Assembly (NCBI GenBank): GCA_002699145.1
Contig: PABK01000060.1
Location: 256,308-320,307, forward strand
From: Halioglobus sp.
GTDB taxonomy: Bacteria; Pseudomonadota; Gammaproteobacteria; Pseudomonadales; Halieaceae
Direction: 5' to 3'
DNA length: 64,000 nt
The position numbers and the translations under genes are program-made. Numbering within the stretch: position 1 is the first letter of the stretch; each line of letters opens with the position of its first letter. Below the pieces are notes generated by a model. That model did not search any database, had not been told where the DNA came from, and was given only the letters and a program-made list of their open reading frames with translations. Shown here piece by piece: positions 1-9,364 of this stretch.

Positions 1-13
1 GAGGATGGCTTCT

Positions 14-164
14 GCTGGATCCCCGCTTGCGCGGGGATGACGGCTTGCGTGGGGAGGATGGCTTCTGCTGGATCCCCGCTTGCGCGGGGATGACGGTGTA
101 AGAGCCCGGCCCTGGTCACTCCCGCGCCCGGCCTTGGTCATTCCCGCGCAAGCGGGAATCCAGC
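14..164. repeat. Three copies of a dispersed palindromic repeat
   Basis: Two direct copies of GCTGGATCCCCGCTTGCGCG followed by GGGATGACGG lie at about 14-43 and 67-96. A third copy, inverted and slightly diverged, lies at about 133-164. The core is a CCCCGC/GCGGGG hairpin. Related copies with CCCCC/GGGGG stems occur at 3346-3494 and 29849-30005. The family resembles the REP-like palindromes found between genes in many proteobacteria. Bases 1-229 show no gene. Confidence 0.85.
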
Positions 165-229
165 CTCCCAGCCAACCCCCCCCCGAAACAGCACAACAAC
201 CCGCCACTGCCGCGCCGGGCGACCGCCGT

Positions 230-877
230 CTACGTGAACTGTGGCATCCAGCCCCCGGACTCTCTCCAGCGATTGACGATCTCGCAGAACAGTTCCGCCG
301 TGCGTTCCGCGTCGTAGGCCGCCGAGTGGGCCTCGTTGTTGTCGAAGCTGACGCCCGCTTCCTCGCAGGCTCGCGCCAGCACGGTCTGCCCGTAGGCCAG
401 ACCGGACAGTGTCGCGGTGTCGAAGTGGGTGAACGGGTGGAAGGGGTTGCGCTTGATGCCGCAGCGTTCCACGGCGGCGTTGACGAAGCCCGCGTCGAAG
501 TGGGCATTGTGTCCCACCAGTATGGCGCGGGTGCAGCCCTGGTCGCGAATTTCCTTGCGGATCACGCGAAACAGCTCGCCCAGGGCCTCCGCCTCGGGCA
601 CGGCTTCGCGGAAGGGGTGATAGGGATCGATGCCGGTAAAGTCCAGCGCGGACTGCTCGATGTTGGCGCCCTCAAAAGGCAGTACGTGAAAGTTGTGCGT
701 GCGGTGCACGCCGAGCACACCGTCGTCGTCCATACGCAGCAGCGTGGCCGCGATTTCGAGCATGGCGTCGGTCGCGGCGTTGAAGCCGCCGGTTTCGACG
801 TCCACCACCACCGGCAGGAAGCCGCGGAAGCGGTCGCGAATGCGCTGCGCCGGGTCTGCGGGGGAGCTGTCCGTCAC
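230..877 (-). CDS. rnt: Ribonuclease T
   Basis: A 3'-5' exoribonuclease of the DEDDh family that trims the CCA turnover site of tRNA and the 3' ends of other stable RNAs in the cytoplasm. The product is 215 aa. Exo motifs are visible: VVDVETGG (Asp and Glu ligands), GHNAHFD, and [15 protein letters not shown], which carries the His general base and last Asp. The start is a GTG at 877 that overlaps the pyrC stop as GTGA, so the two genes are translationally coupled. No longer start is possible without entering pyrC. Length and motif spacing are normal for the family. Confidence 0.93.
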   Translation of the reverse strand: MTDSSPADPAQRIRDRFRGFLPVVVDVETGGFNAATDAMLEIAATLLRMDDDGVLGVHRTHNFHVLPFEGANIEQSALDFTGIDPYHPFREAVPEAEALGELFRVIRKEIRDQGCTRAILVGHNAHFDAGFVNAAVERCGIKRNPFHPFTHFDTATLSGLAYGQTVLARACEEAGVSFDNNEAHSAAYDAERTAELFCEIVNRWRESGGWMPQFT

Positions 878-1917
878 GACTGGCCGGCCACCTGCCACGG
901 GATGTCGGTGCCGGCGCGCAGCGGTGTCAGTTCCAGTTCGCCCAGGGGCAGGCGCTCCTCCACGCGCCAGGCCTGGCGGCGCAGCTCGACCGTGTCGGTA
1001 TTGCGCGGCAGGCGGTAGAAATCCGGCCCGAAGAAGCTCGCGAAGCCTTCCAGCCGCGGCAGCGCGCCGGCCGCGTCGAACACCTCCGCGTACAACTCCA
1101 GCGCGGCGTGCGCGGTGTACACCCCGGCGCAGCCGCAGCTCGTTTCCTTGCTGTCGGTGCTGTGGGGCGCAGAGTCGGTGCCGAGGAAAAACGCCGGTTC
1201 GCCGGAGGTCGCCGCTTCCAGTAAGGCGCGCTGGTGCTCCGCGCGCTTGAGCACGGGCAGGCAGTAATAGTGCGGGCGGATGCCGCCGACCAGCATGTCG
1301 TTGCGATTGAGCAGCAGGTGGTGGGCGGTAATGGTCGCCGCGACGTGGTCGCCGGCGTCGCGCACGAAGGCCACCGCGTCGGCGGTGGTGATGTGCTCGA
1401 GCACGATGCGCAGGCCGGGGAAGCGCGCCGCGATGGGCGCCAGGTGGCGCTCGATGAACACCTTTTCCCGGTCGAAGATGTCGATTTCCGCGTCCGTGAC
1501 CTCGCCGTGCACCAGCAGCGGCAGGTCGAATTTCTCCATCGCCTCCAGGGTCGGGTAGAGGGCGTCGAGCTGCGCCACGCCGGCGGCGCTGTTGGTGGTC
1601 GCGCCGGCGGGGTAGAGCTTCACCGCGTGCACGTGCTCGTCGCCGGCGGCGCGCTCTATTTCCTGCGCCGTGGTCGCGTCGGTGAGATACAGGGTCAGCA
1701 GCGGCTCGAAGGCCCGCGGCAGCCCGTCCATTGCCGCGAGGATGCGCTCGCGGTAGGTGCGGGCCTGCGCCACCGTGGTGACCGGTGGCGACAGGTTGGG
1801 CATGACGATGGCGCGGCCGAAATAGCGCGCCATGTCCGCACAGGTCTGCGCCAGTGCGGGTCCGTCGCGCAGGTGGACGTGCCAGTCGTCCGGGCGGGTG
1901 ATGGTCAGTTCGTGCAC
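874..1917 (-). CDS. pyrC: Dihydroorotase
   Basis: Zinc amidohydrolase that cyclises carbamoyl-aspartate to dihydroorotate in pyrimidine synthesis. The product is 347 aa, like E. coli PyrC. Visible are the metal motif DWHVHLRDG near the N-terminus, the carboxylated lysine in VKLYPAG, the ligands in HGEVTD and EHITTAD, and the C-terminal GTDSAPH. The start chosen is the GTG at 1917, with AAGGTG just upstream; this puts HVHLRDG where the family has it. A longer reading to 2025 adds a low-complexity extension unlike PyrC. The stop overlaps the rnt start by 4 bases, giving a pyrC-rnt operon. Confidence 0.94.
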   Translation of the reverse strand: MHELTITRPDDWHVHLRDGPALAQTCADMARYFGRAIVMPNLSPPVTTVAQARTYRERILAAMDGLPRAFEPLLTLYLTDATTAQEIERAAGDEHVHAVKLYPAGATTNSAAGVAQLDALYPTLEAMEKFDLPLLVHGEVTDAEIDIFDREKVFIERHLAPIAARFPGLRIVLEHITTADAVAFVRDAGDHVAATITAHHLLLNRNDMLVGGIRPHYYCLPVLKRAEHQRALLEAATSGEPAFFLGTDSAPHSTDSKETSCGCAGVYTAHAALELYAEVFDAAGALPRLEGFASFFGPDFYRLPRNTDTVELRRQAWRVEERLPLGELELTPLRAGTDIPWQVAGQS

Positions 1918-2031
1918 GGGGCACCTTGTGGGGCTGGATCGACGGCAGCATGCTACCACACTCGTGCGCCCGGACCCGAGTGCTCGCGGCATCCCCGCCG
2001 CTGCCGCGGGTATGTCCTGGCGCATCTGTGG

Positions 2032-2037
2032 TAGAAT
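2032..2037 (+). promoter_or_regulatory. Probable -10 element for argG
   Basis: TAGAAT preceded by TGTGG lies 40 bases before the argG start, in the divergent pyrC/argG spacer. No convincing -35 was found, so this is a tentative call based on the -10 hexamer alone. Confidence 0.35.
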
Positions 2038-2076
2038 GCGCCGCCTTTTTCAGCGACCAACCCTGTGGAGCGGAAC

Positions 2077-3300
2077 ATGTCGGCGGACATCAACAAAGTG
2101 GTACTGGCCTATTCCGGCGGACTGGACACCTCGGTCATCGCGCGCTGGCTGCAGCAAACCTATGATTGCGAGGTGGTGACTTTTACCGCCGATATCGGCC
2201 AGGGCGAGGAGGTCGAGCCGGCCCGCGCCAAGGCGGAGGCCATGGGTATCCGGGAAATCTACATCGATGACCTGCGCGAGGAGTTCGTGCGCGATTTCGT
2301 CTTTCCCATGTTCCGCGCCAACACCGTGTACGAGGGCGAGTACCTGCTGGGCACCTCCATCGCCCGCCCGCTGATCGCCAAGCGCCTGATCGAGATTGCC
2401 AACGAGACCGGCGCCGACGCCATCTCCCACGGCGCCACCGGCAAGGGCAATGACCAGGTGCGTTTCGAGCTGGGCGCCTACGCGCTGAAACCGGGTATCA
2501 AGGTGATCGCGCCCTGGCGCGAGTGGGACCTGGGGTCGCGCGAGTCGCTGATGAATTACTGCCGTGAACACGACATCCCGGTCGATTTCGCCAACGCGCA
2601 GAAGAAGTCGCCGTACTCCATGGACGCCAACCTGCTGCACATCTCCTACGAGGGCGACCTGCTGGAGGACCCCTGGGCGGAGCCCGAGGAGGAGATGTGG
2701 CGCTGGAGCGTCAGCCCCGAGGCGGCGCCGGACACGGCGACCTATATCGAGCTGGATTTCGAGCGCGGCGACATCGTGGCCATCGACGGCGAGGCCATGA
2801 GTCCCGCCACGGTGCTGGAGACCCTGAACCGGGTCGGCGGGGCCAACGGCATCGGCCGCGACGATATCGTCGAGAACCGCTATGTCGGCATGAAGTCGCG
2901 CGGCTGTTACGAGACGCCCGGCGGCACCATCATGCTCAAGGCGCACCGCGCCATCGAGTCGTTGACGCTGGACCGCGAGGTGGCGCACCTGAAGGACGAG
3001 TTGATGCCGCGCTACGCCAAGCTCGTATACAACGGCTACTGGTGGTCGCCGGAGCGGAAGATGCTGCAGGCCGCCATCGACGACTCCCAGGCGGTGGTCA
3101 ACGGCAGGGTGCGGCTGAAGCTGTACAAGGGCAACGTGATTGTCGTCGGGCGCCAGTCCGCGGACAGCCTGTTCGACGAGCATATTGCGACCTTCGAGGA
3201 AGATGCCGGCGCCTACGACCAGGCCGACGCCGAGGGTTTCATCAAGCTCAACGCGCTGCGCCTGCGCATCGCTGCGGAGAAGGGGCGCTCTCAGCTGTAG
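2077..3300 (+). CDS. argG: Argininosuccinate synthase
   Basis: Condenses citrulline and aspartate using ATP, the penultimate step of arginine synthesis. The 407-aa protein begins [19 protein letters not shown], which contains the N-type ATP pyrophosphatase P-loop SGGLDTS. Further family blocks follow, including [13 protein letters not shown], the citrulline and aspartate binding regions, and [11 protein letters not shown]. The ATG at 2077 is preceded by GGAGCGG at good spacing; a GTG at 2065 in the same frame lies over the ribosome binding site and is unlikely. The gene is monocistronic, divergent from pyrC, and followed by three palindromic repeats. Confidence 0.96.
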   Translation: MSADINKVVLAYSGGLDTSVIARWLQQTYDCEVVTFTADIGQGEEVEPARAKAEAMGIREIYIDDLREEFVRDFVFPMFRANTVYEGEYLLGTSIARPLIAKRLIEIANETGADAISHGATGKGNDQVRFELGAYALKPGIKVIAPWREWDLGSRESLMNYCREHDIPVDFANAQKKSPYSMDANLLHISYEGDLLEDPWAEPEEEMWRWSVSPEAAPDTATYIELDFERGDIVAIDGEAMSPATVLETLNRVGGANGIGRDDIVENRYVGMKSRGCYETPGGTIMLKAHRAIESLTLDREVAHLKDELMPRYAKLVYNGYWWSPERKMLQAAIDDSQAVVNGRVRLKLYKGNVIVVGRQSADSLFDEHIATFEEDAGAYDQADAEGFIKLNALRLRIAAEKGRSQL

Positions 3301-3345
3301 GCGGGCTGCGTGCGTCGTTCCGGCGCGGGCGGGGATGCGTTGATG

Positions 3346-3494
3346 GCTGGACCCCCGCTTGCGCGGGGGTGACTGAGAGGGTGTTGGTCGTCACGGCTGC
3401 GGATTGGCTGGACCCCCGCTTGCGCGGGGGTGACTGAGCGGGTGTTGGTCGTCACGGCTGCGGATTGGCTGGACCCCCGCTTGCGCGGGGTGAC
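3346..3494. repeat. Three tandem copies (61-bp period) of the palindromic repeat
   Basis: GCTGGACCCCCGCTTGCGCG with the following GGGGTGAC occurs at about 3346, 3407 and 3468. The copies are separated by near-identical spacers containing GTGTTGGTCGTCACGGCTGC, so the whole 61-bp unit is tandemly duplicated. It lies between argG and pcm, which converge. The hairpins could end transcription from both sides, although there is no U tract. Nothing else is visible in 3301-3586. Confidence 0.85.
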
Positions 3495-3586
3495 AAGCCA
3501 TTCCATAAGCCACTCGTCGGGCCGCTCGTCGGAGCCTCTCCGCGCGGGATCGATGGTTCCAGCACGTGCCTGTCCTGGTGTTGTGG

Positions 3587-4321
3587 CTAGCGTTCCGCGT
3601 CGCCGGTCAGGGGGACGAAGCGCACTGGCAGCACCGAACGGCGGGTCTCCTCGCCGTCTGCGTCGACCTCCACCACCATCAGCTCCTGGTAGCCGGCGTG
3701 CTGGCCCAGCGGGATGACCAGCTTCGCGCCGGGCTTGAGCTGCGCCAGTAGCGGCGGCGGAATCTCCGTGGTGGCGGCGGTGACGATGATGCCGTCGAAG
3801 GGCGCGTGCTGCGGCCAGCCCGCGTAGCCGTCCCCGGCGCGCACGCTGATGTTGTCGTAGCCCAGTTCCTCCAGCAGGCTCGCGGCGCCGCGCGCCAGTT
3901 CCGGGACGATCTCCACGCTGTACACGTGGCTGACCAGCTCCGCCAGCACCGCCGCCTGGTAGCCCGAGCCCGTGCCCACCTCGAGGATGACGCTGTCCGG
4001 CCGCGGTTCCAGCAGTTCGGTCATCAGCGCCACGATCAGCGGCTGCGAGATGGTCTGGCCGTGCGCGATGGGCAGGGCCGAGTTGATATAGGCTGCCGGC
4101 TCCTGCTCGCGCGGCACGAAGCGGTGTCGTGGCACCCTGCCCAGCGCGCCGAGGACCGTTTCGCCCAGTTGCGCCATACCAGTGTAGTCCGCGGTTTCGC
4201 GCACCGATGTGCGCACCGCCTCGACCATGCCGGCGCGTTCAGCGGCCATGTCCCCGGCCGTCGCGGGCAGGCCCAGGGCCAGTAGTAGCAGGGCGCAGTA
4301 GCGCAGCGGCGAGGCAGGCAC
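3587..4321 (-). CDS. pcm: Protein-L-isoaspartate O-methyltransferase, predicted exported
   Basis: Methylates L-isoaspartyl residues of damaged proteins using SAM. The 244-aa product has the PCMT blocks VPRHRFVP, ALPIAHGQTISQP, the SAM motif ILEVGTGSGYQAAVLA, SVEIVPEL, and the GDGYAGWP to FDGIIVTAA region. The first 22 residues look like a Sec signal peptide (PLRYCALLLLALGLPATAG), which the usual cytosolic Pcm lacks. Export would separate the enzyme from cytosolic SAM, so either the leader is a membrane anchor or the true start is internal; no good internal start was seen. It lies 200 bp downstream of the GH79 gene on the same strand. Confidence 0.88.
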   Translation of the reverse strand: MPASPLRYCALLLLALGLPATAGDMAAERAGMVEAVRTSVRETADYTGMAQLGETVLGALGRVPRHRFVPREQEPAAYINSALPIAHGQTISQPLIVALMTELLEPRPDSVILEVGTGSGYQAAVLAELVSHVYSVEIVPELARGAASLLEELGYDNISVRAGDGYAGWPQHAPFDGIIVTAATTEIPPPLLAQLKPGAKLVIPLGQHAGYQELMVVEVDADGEETRRSVLPVRFVPLTGDAER

Positions 4322-4522
4322 CAGGGCTCACCGCCTGCACCGGCAGCATTTGCGTGTACGCGTATCCGCGGGCGGACCCGCGTATGCGCCCTGGCGCGCG
4401 GTGAGCGCCCGTCGTTGGTCAGTGGTCATTGCGCAGCTCCTGCGGCGAGGCCGGGCAATCAAGACATGCGCCTAACTATAGCCCGCTTTGTCGCGACCGC
4501 CATTGTGGCGGGCTGGCGGCGC

Positions 4523-5968
4523 CTAACGCAGGCGCCAGAAGCAGATGCTCTGTGCGGGGATCTCGCCGGCGCCCCCTGTGCGGGCGAACGCCTGCAGGCG
4601 CACGCGTCCCTTGTCGAATCGCGGACGGCTGCCGTTGAGGCGCAGCTTGCGGCTGGTGGGCTTCTTCGCCTGCAGGTGGTAGCGTTCGACCACCTCGCCG
4701 AGATTGTCCAGACTGACCGGTACGGGCTGCGGGTCCAGGTTGAGCAACAGCAGGGTCCTGCCCTGTTCTGCCGGGTGCGCGTGCAGGTAGGCGCGCACCT
4801 GCCGACTGGAGCTTTGCACCGCGTAAACCGCCGTTCCCATCAGCTGGCCCCACAGCCAGCTCGCCCAGAAATCCGGGCGCGGCTTGCGCGTGAGCCGGTC
4901 CACCAGGCCGTAGTCGCCGCCGATGAGTGACTGGCGCACCATGACCTTCTGCCCCAGCCGGGCGCCCTGGCCGAGCTGGTCCAGCCACCAGAAACACGAC
5001 GCCCAGCGGTCCGACAGGTAGGGCTGGCCGCCGCACTGCGCCGAGCCGGTCTCCCCGGTCCACAGCTGCGCCTGCGGCTGGTAACGGTCGCGCAGGTCGG
5101 CCAGGTAGCGCGAGTAGCGCGCAAAGTCCTCGAACGAGGCGGGGTCCAGCATGTGTGCGGTGCGCGCCGCGCGGGTGCGCACCGGGCTGCGGTCGCTCTG
5201 GAACGGGTAGTAATGCCAGTCGATGATATCCAGTTTGTCCGGCAGCTCGCGCAGGAAACCTGGTGTGAGGTTGGTGAAAGGGCGGATGGTTTCGCCCAGG
5301 CGCGGCCAGAAGGCGCTGCCGGGACCGGAAATGCGCGCCTCGGGGTAGTAGCTGCGCACCAGCTGCATGAAGGTTGCGTAGTCGCGTGCCAGGTTGCGCG
5401 GGCCGGGCTGCGCGCGCAGGCCGTGGAAGGCCCAGTAGGCGTTCAATTCGTTGCCCAGCTCGAATACCGCGATGTCGTAGTCGCGCTCGCGCGAGTAGCG
5501 CAACAGCGCCTCCAGCTCGCCGCCGTCCCAGCGGCCGTGGTGCCGGCGGCTGAACAGGCCGTACTTGCAGGTGAATATCAGCTTCAGCTGATGGCGTTGT
5601 ATGAAGGCGTGCAGGTCGTCCCATTGTGCGCGCGTGATCACCAGTGCGTCCGGCTCGTCCGGCGGCGCGCTGAAGTAGTGGAGCTTGTCTGCCTCGGAGC
5701 CGCCGATACGCAGGTAGGCCGGCGCCAGGGCGCGCACGATGCGGTCGAGTTTCTTCGAGTGCAGGTTCAGTGGCGCGACCGGCAGGGTGCCCAGGCCGCG
5801 ACTGGCGCGGTCCGTGCCCTCCCACCAGAAGCCGCCGGCGAACACCGAGATGTCGATGGACCAGGACAGGTAGCGCCGGTCGGTGTGATGCACCGGCTCG
5901 CTGTCGAGCAGGCGGATATCCACCGCCGCCGCTGCGGGCGTCGCGCGTCGCCTGGGGCGAAAAATCAT
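4523..5968 (-). CDS. Heparanase-like glycoside hydrolase (GH79-type)
   Basis: A 481-aa protein with an eight-barrel clan GH-A architecture close to heparanase. The acid/base glutamate is in the block VFELGNELNAYW. The nucleophile is in LWTGETGSAQCGG, followed by heparanase-like WWLDQLGQGARLG, VMVRQSLIGGDYGLVD and PRPDFWASWLWGQLMGT. A C-terminal beta domain carries RAYLHAHP. Family members cleave beta-glucuronidic linkages; the substrate here is unknown. No clear signal peptide is visible, because the N-terminus MIFRPRRRATPAAAAVD is basic but not hydrophobic enough, so location is uncertain. It starts 103 bp after dnaE2 on the same strand, with its own palindromic operator-like site upstream. 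Confidence 0.82.
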   Translation of the reverse strand: MIFRPRRRATPAAAAVDIRLLDSEPVHHTDRRYLSWSIDISVFAGGFWWEGTDRASRGLGTLPVAPLNLHSKKLDRIVRALAPAYLRIGGSEADKLHYFSAPPDEPDALVITRAQWDDLHAFIQRHQLKLIFTCKYGLFSRRHHGRWDGGELEALLRYSRERDYDIAVFELGNELNAYWAFHGLRAQPGPRNLARDYATFMQLVRSYYPEARISGPGSAFWPRLGETIRPFTNLTPGFLRELPDKLDIIDWHYYPFQSDRSPVRTRAARTAHMLDPASFEDFARYSRYLADLRDRYQPQAQLWTGETGSAQCGGQPYLSDRWASCFWWLDQLGQGARLGQKVMVRQSLIGGDYGLVDRLTRKPRPDFWASWLWGQLMGTAVYAVQSSSRQVRAYLHAHPAEQGRTLLLLNLDPQPVPVSLDNLGEVVERYHLQAKKPTSRKLRLNGSRPRFDKGRVRLQAFARTGGAGEIPAQSICFWRLR

Positions 5969-6039
5969 TGCCGGGTGTGTCCCCTCGCATGGTGACCGGG
6001 GCCCATCTGCGTGAGCCTGCGGCCATCATGCCGTGTGAA

Positions 6040-6057
6040 TGTGACAGCGGTGTCACA
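6040..6057. promoter_or_regulatory. Operator-like palindrome upstream of the GH79 gene
   Basis: A perfect inverted repeat TGTGACA-GCGG-TGTCACA lies 72 bases before the GH79 start. The core TGACANCGNTGTCA-type shape with a central CG is typical of LacI-family operators, which often control sugar genes. It differs from a CRP site, which needs six bases between TGTGA and TCACA. Function is inferred. Confidence 0.45.
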
Positions 6058-6071
6058 ATCGCCGCGGCGCG

Positions 6072-9000
6072 CTAGTGAAAATTGCGCGCCTTCACGCGCA
6101 ACTCGCGCAGGGCCTCGGTGTGGTCGTACAGGGCGCCGGCGATGACGTGGATCACGCCGTCCTTCTGCTCCACCACGCCGTTCACCAGCAACAGTTGCGC
6201 CGACATCAGCGCCCGGCGGAAGCGTTCCTGGGTGCGTTTCCACACCACCACGTTGCTGTTGCCGGTCTCGTCCTCCAGGGTGAGGAACAGCACCCCCGAG
6301 GCGCTGCCCGGGCGCTGGCGGCAGGTGACCAGGCCGGCGATGCGCACGAAGCGCCTGTTGCCGATGGCGGCCAGGTCCGCCTGGCGTTTGCAGCGGTCGA
6401 AGGGCGGCGCGTCGCGCAGCAGGCTCATCGGGTGGGCGCGCAGGGTCAGGCCCAGGGCGCGGTAATCGGACAATACTTCCTCGGCCACGCCGGGTGCCGG
6501 CAGTTGCACGCCGTCGTCGAAATGGCGGGCCGGCTGGCGCTGCTCGTCCTGTAGCAGGGGGCGCGGCTGCTCCAGGGCCATGATCTGCCACTGTGACTGG
6601 TGGCGGTGTCCGGCCAGGGACTGCAGGGCGTCGGCGTCCGCCAGCGCCTCCATGTCGCGCTTGTCCAGCCCGGCCTGCCGCCGCAACTGGCTGACCTGGC
6701 GGAACGGTGCGCGCCGCCGCGCCTCCACCAGGCGCCGCGCGCCCTCGCGGCTGAGCCCCCGCACCAGGCGCAGGCCCAGGCGCAGGGGCGGTTGTTGCCC
6801 CGGTGCGGCTGTCAGCAGGGTGTGGTCCCAGTCCGAGTGGTTGACGTCCACCGGCAGCGCCACGACGCCGTGGCGACGGGCGTCCTGCAGCAACTGCGAG
6901 GGCGTGTAGAAGCCCATGGGCAGGCTGTTCAGCAGGCCGGCGAAAAACGCCGCCGGGTGGTGGCGCTTGAGCCAGGCCGAGACCCAGGCGAGCAGGGCGA
7001 AACTGGCGGAGTGCGACTCGGGGAAGCCGTAGCCGCCAAAGCCCTTGATCTGCTCGAACAGGCGGCGCGCGAAGGCCTCGTCGTAGCCGCGCTCGATCAT
7101 GCCGCGGGTGAGCTTCCGCTCGAAGGTGAGCAGCTTCGAGTTCCTGCCCCAGTTGGTGATGGCGCGGCGCAACTGGTCCGCCTCGCCGCCGGAAAAGCCC
7201 GCCGCCACCATGGCCAGGCGAATCACCTGCTCCTGGAAGATGGGCACGCCCAGGGTGCGCTGCAGCACGTCGCGGATCTCCTCGCTGGGGTAGGTGACGG
7301 CCTCCAGGCCCTGCTTGCGCCGCAGGTAGGGGTGCACCATGTCGCCCTGTATCGGCCCCGGGCGCACGATGGCGATCTCGATCACCAGGTCGTAGAAGCA
7401 CGCCGGTTTCAGGCGCGGCAGCATGGACATCTGCGCCCGCGACTCGATCTGGAACACGCCGATCGTGTCCGCCTGCTGCAGCATGCGCCAGGTGGCGGCG
7501 CAGTCCCTGGGGATATCGCTCACCGTTTTGATGGACGGGCAGTAGCGCTGCACCAGGGCCAGCGTCTTGCGGATGGCGGAGAGCATGCCCAGGGCGAGCA
7601 CATCGACTTTCAGCAGGCCCATGGCCTCGATGTCCTCCTTGTCCCACTGGATTACCGTGCGCTCGTCCATGCTGGCGTTCTCCACCGGTACCAGGGTGGA
7701 GATGGGGCTGCGCGTGATGACGAAGCCGCCCACGTGCTGCGACAGGTGGCGCGGGAAGCCCAGCACCTGTTGCACCAGCGAGTAGAACAGTTGCGCCTGG
7801 CGGCTGTGCTGCGCCACGCCCTGTTCCTCGAAGCGTTTGGCGAGGTCGCGCGTGCGGTCCCACCAGGCCATGGACTTCGCCAGGTCGTCGACGAACACCG
7901 GGTCCAGCCCCAGCGCCTTGCCCACGTCGCGCACCGCGCTGCGCGCGCGGTAGGTGATGACCGTGGCGGCCAGGGCGGCGCGCCGCCGCGTGTACCTGGC
8001 GTAGATGTACTGGATGACCTCCTCGCGGCGCTCGTGCTCGAAGTCGACGTCGATATCCGGCGGCTCGTCCCGCTCCCTGGAAATGAAGCGCTCGAATAGC
8101 AGGGAGATCTGCTCGGGGGATACCTCGGTGATGTACAGGCAGTAACAGACCACGGAATTGGCCGCCGAGCCGCGGCCCTGGCAGAGAATGCCGCGGGAGC
8201 GCGCGAAACGCACGATGTCGTACACGGTGAGGAAGTAGTACTCGTAGCGCAGCTCGCCGATCAGCGCCAGCTCGCGCTCGATGCGCGCCTGTATCTGCCC
8301 CGGTACGCCGCCGGGCCAGCGCTGGCGCGACCCCCGCGTCACCAGTTCGCACAGGTAGCTGTTGGCGCTGTGGCCGGCGGGCACGACTTCCTCGGGGTAC
8401 TCGTAGCGCAGCTCGTCGAGGCTGAAATCGCACAGGCCGGCGATGCGCACGCTCTCGGCGAGCAGGGCGGGGGGATAGAGACGCTCCAGGGCGGCCAGCG
8501 AGCGCAGGTGCCGTTGGCTGTTGCCCAGGCGCCGGCTGCCGAGCCGATCGATGCTGGTGTTGTGGTGCAGGGCGGTGAACATGTCGTGCAGGGGCTTGCG
8601 CGTGGCGTCGTGCATGCACACGTCGCCGCAGGCGACCAGCGGCAGGCCCAGTTGCGCCGCCATGGCCTGCAGGCGCAGGTAGCGGCGCACCTCGTCGTTG
8701 CCCAGCAGGTGGCTGACGCCCAGCCAGACGCGGTCGCGGCACAGGCGCCCGAGCTGCTGGCCGTAGGCGCGGGTGGCTTCGCTGTCGTCCCGCGGCAGCC
8801 AGATGAGCAGGCAGCGCTTGAGGTGGAAGATGACGTCGCGCAGGGTGACCCGGTACTCCCCCTTGGGGCTGCGCCGCCGGGCCATGCTGATCAGCCCGGA
8901 CAGCTCCGCATAGGCGGCGCGACTGGGCACCAGGGCCACCAGGCGCAGGCCCTCCTGCAGGCGCAGTTCGCTGCCGATGAGCAGCTTCAGGCGCGTCTCC

Positions 9001-9176
9001 GCCGCCAGCTCGCGCGCCGCCACGTGGGCCTTCACCACCCCCGCCAGGGAGCACTCGTCGGTGATGGCCAGGGCGGCGTAGCCCAGCGCCGCCGCCCGCT
9101 CCACCAGTTCGTGGGGGTGGGAGGCGCCGCGCAGGAAGCTGTAGCAGCTCAGGCAGTGGAGTTCGGCGTAGGACAT
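6072..9176 (-). CDS. dnaE2: Error-prone DNA polymerase DnaE2 (ImuC)
   Basis: Catalytic subunit of the SOS mutasome, which copies past damaged bases together with ImuA and ImuB. The 1034-aa length matches DnaE2 rather than the ~1160-aa replicative DnaE. It opens with the PHP domain (MSYAELHCLSCYSFLRG, then AALAITDECSLAG). The palm carries PPDIDVDFEHERREE with the metal aspartates. FQIESRAQMSMLPRLKP, an HhH region and a C-terminal OB domain follow. A LexA box lies 24 bases before the ATG, so SOS control is nearly certain. imuB is 14 kb upstream and imuA 20 kb upstream on the same strand instead of adjacent. Confidence 0.95.
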   Translation of the reverse strand: MSYAELHCLSCYSFLRGASHPHELVERAAALGYAALAITDECSLAGVVKAHVAARELAAETRLKLLIGSELRLQEGLRLVALVPSRAAYAELSGLISMARRRSPKGEYRVTLRDVIFHLKRCLLIWLPRDDSEATRAYGQQLGRLCRDRVWLGVSHLLGNDEVRRYLRLQAMAAQLGLPLVACGDVCMHDATRKPLHDMFTALHHNTSIDRLGSRRLGNSQRHLRSLAALERLYPPALLAESVRIAGLCDFSLDELRYEYPEEVVPAGHSANSYLCELVTRGSRQRWPGGVPGQIQARIERELALIGELRYEYYFLTVYDIVRFARSRGILCQGRGSAANSVVCYCLYITEVSPEQISLLFERFISRERDEPPDIDVDFEHERREEVIQYIYARYTRRRAALAATVITYRARSAVRDVGKALGLDPVFVDDLAKSMAWWDRTRDLAKRFEEQGVAQHSRQAQLFYSLVQQVLGFPRHLSQHVGGFVITRSPISTLVPVENASMDERTVIQWDKEDIEAMGLLKVDVLALGMLSAIRKTLALVQRYCPSIKTVSDIPRDCAATWRMLQQADTIGVFQIESRAQMSMLPRLKPACFYDLVIEIAIVRPGPIQGDMVHPYLRRKQGLEAVTYPSEEIRDVLQRTLGVPIFQEQVIRLAMVAAGFSGGEADQLRRAITNWGRNSKLLTFERKLTRGMIERGYDEAFARRLFEQIKGFGGYGFPESHSASFALLAWVSAWLKRHHPAAFFAGLLNSLPMGFYTPSQLLQDARRHGVVALPVDVNHSDWDHTLLTAAPGQQPPLRLGLRLVRGLSREGARRLVEARRRAPFRQVSQLRRQAGLDKRDMEALADADALQSLAGHRHQSQWQIMALEQPRPLLQDEQRQPARHFDDGVQLPAPGVAEEVLSDYRALGLTLRAHPMSLLRDAPPFDRCKRQADLAAIGNRRFVRIAGLVTCRQRPGSASGVLFLTLEDETGNSNVVVWKRTQERFRRALMSAQLLLVNGVVEQKDGVIHVIAGALYDHTEALRELRVKARNFH

Positions 9177-9197
9177 GGGGCAAGGCGGGATTATCTA

Positions 9198-9217
9198 TAC
9201 TGTATATACATACAGTA
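9198..9217. promoter_or_regulatory. LexA (SOS) box of dnaE2
   Basis: TACTGTATATACATACAGTA is essentially the gammaproteobacterial consensus, with CTG at 9200-9202, ten bases, then CAG at 9213-9215. It sits 24 bases before the dnaE2 ATG and about 150 bases before the divergent small gene at 9365. Confidence 0.92.
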
Positions 9218-9364
9218 TAGACCATTTCGGCGTTTGCCAATGCCCTGTCGCCGCTTCGTGGCCCGCGCGTGCCGGCAAAGGCGACAGGGCGGATCGGATG
9301 TTCCCGCAGCGCCGCCGGGAGGCTAGCCTCGCCGGTTACACGGCTGAACACAGGGAGGTGTGCC

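Noticed and set aside
874-2025. Longer pyrC start at 2025
   Set aside because: It adds 36 residues of Arg/Ser/Pro-rich sequence absent from the family and overlaps the argG promoter region; GTG 1917 has a ribosome site and correct N-terminus.
6040-6057. CRP binding site
   Set aside because: TGTGA and TCACA are eight bases apart instead of six, so a LacI-type operator is the better reading.
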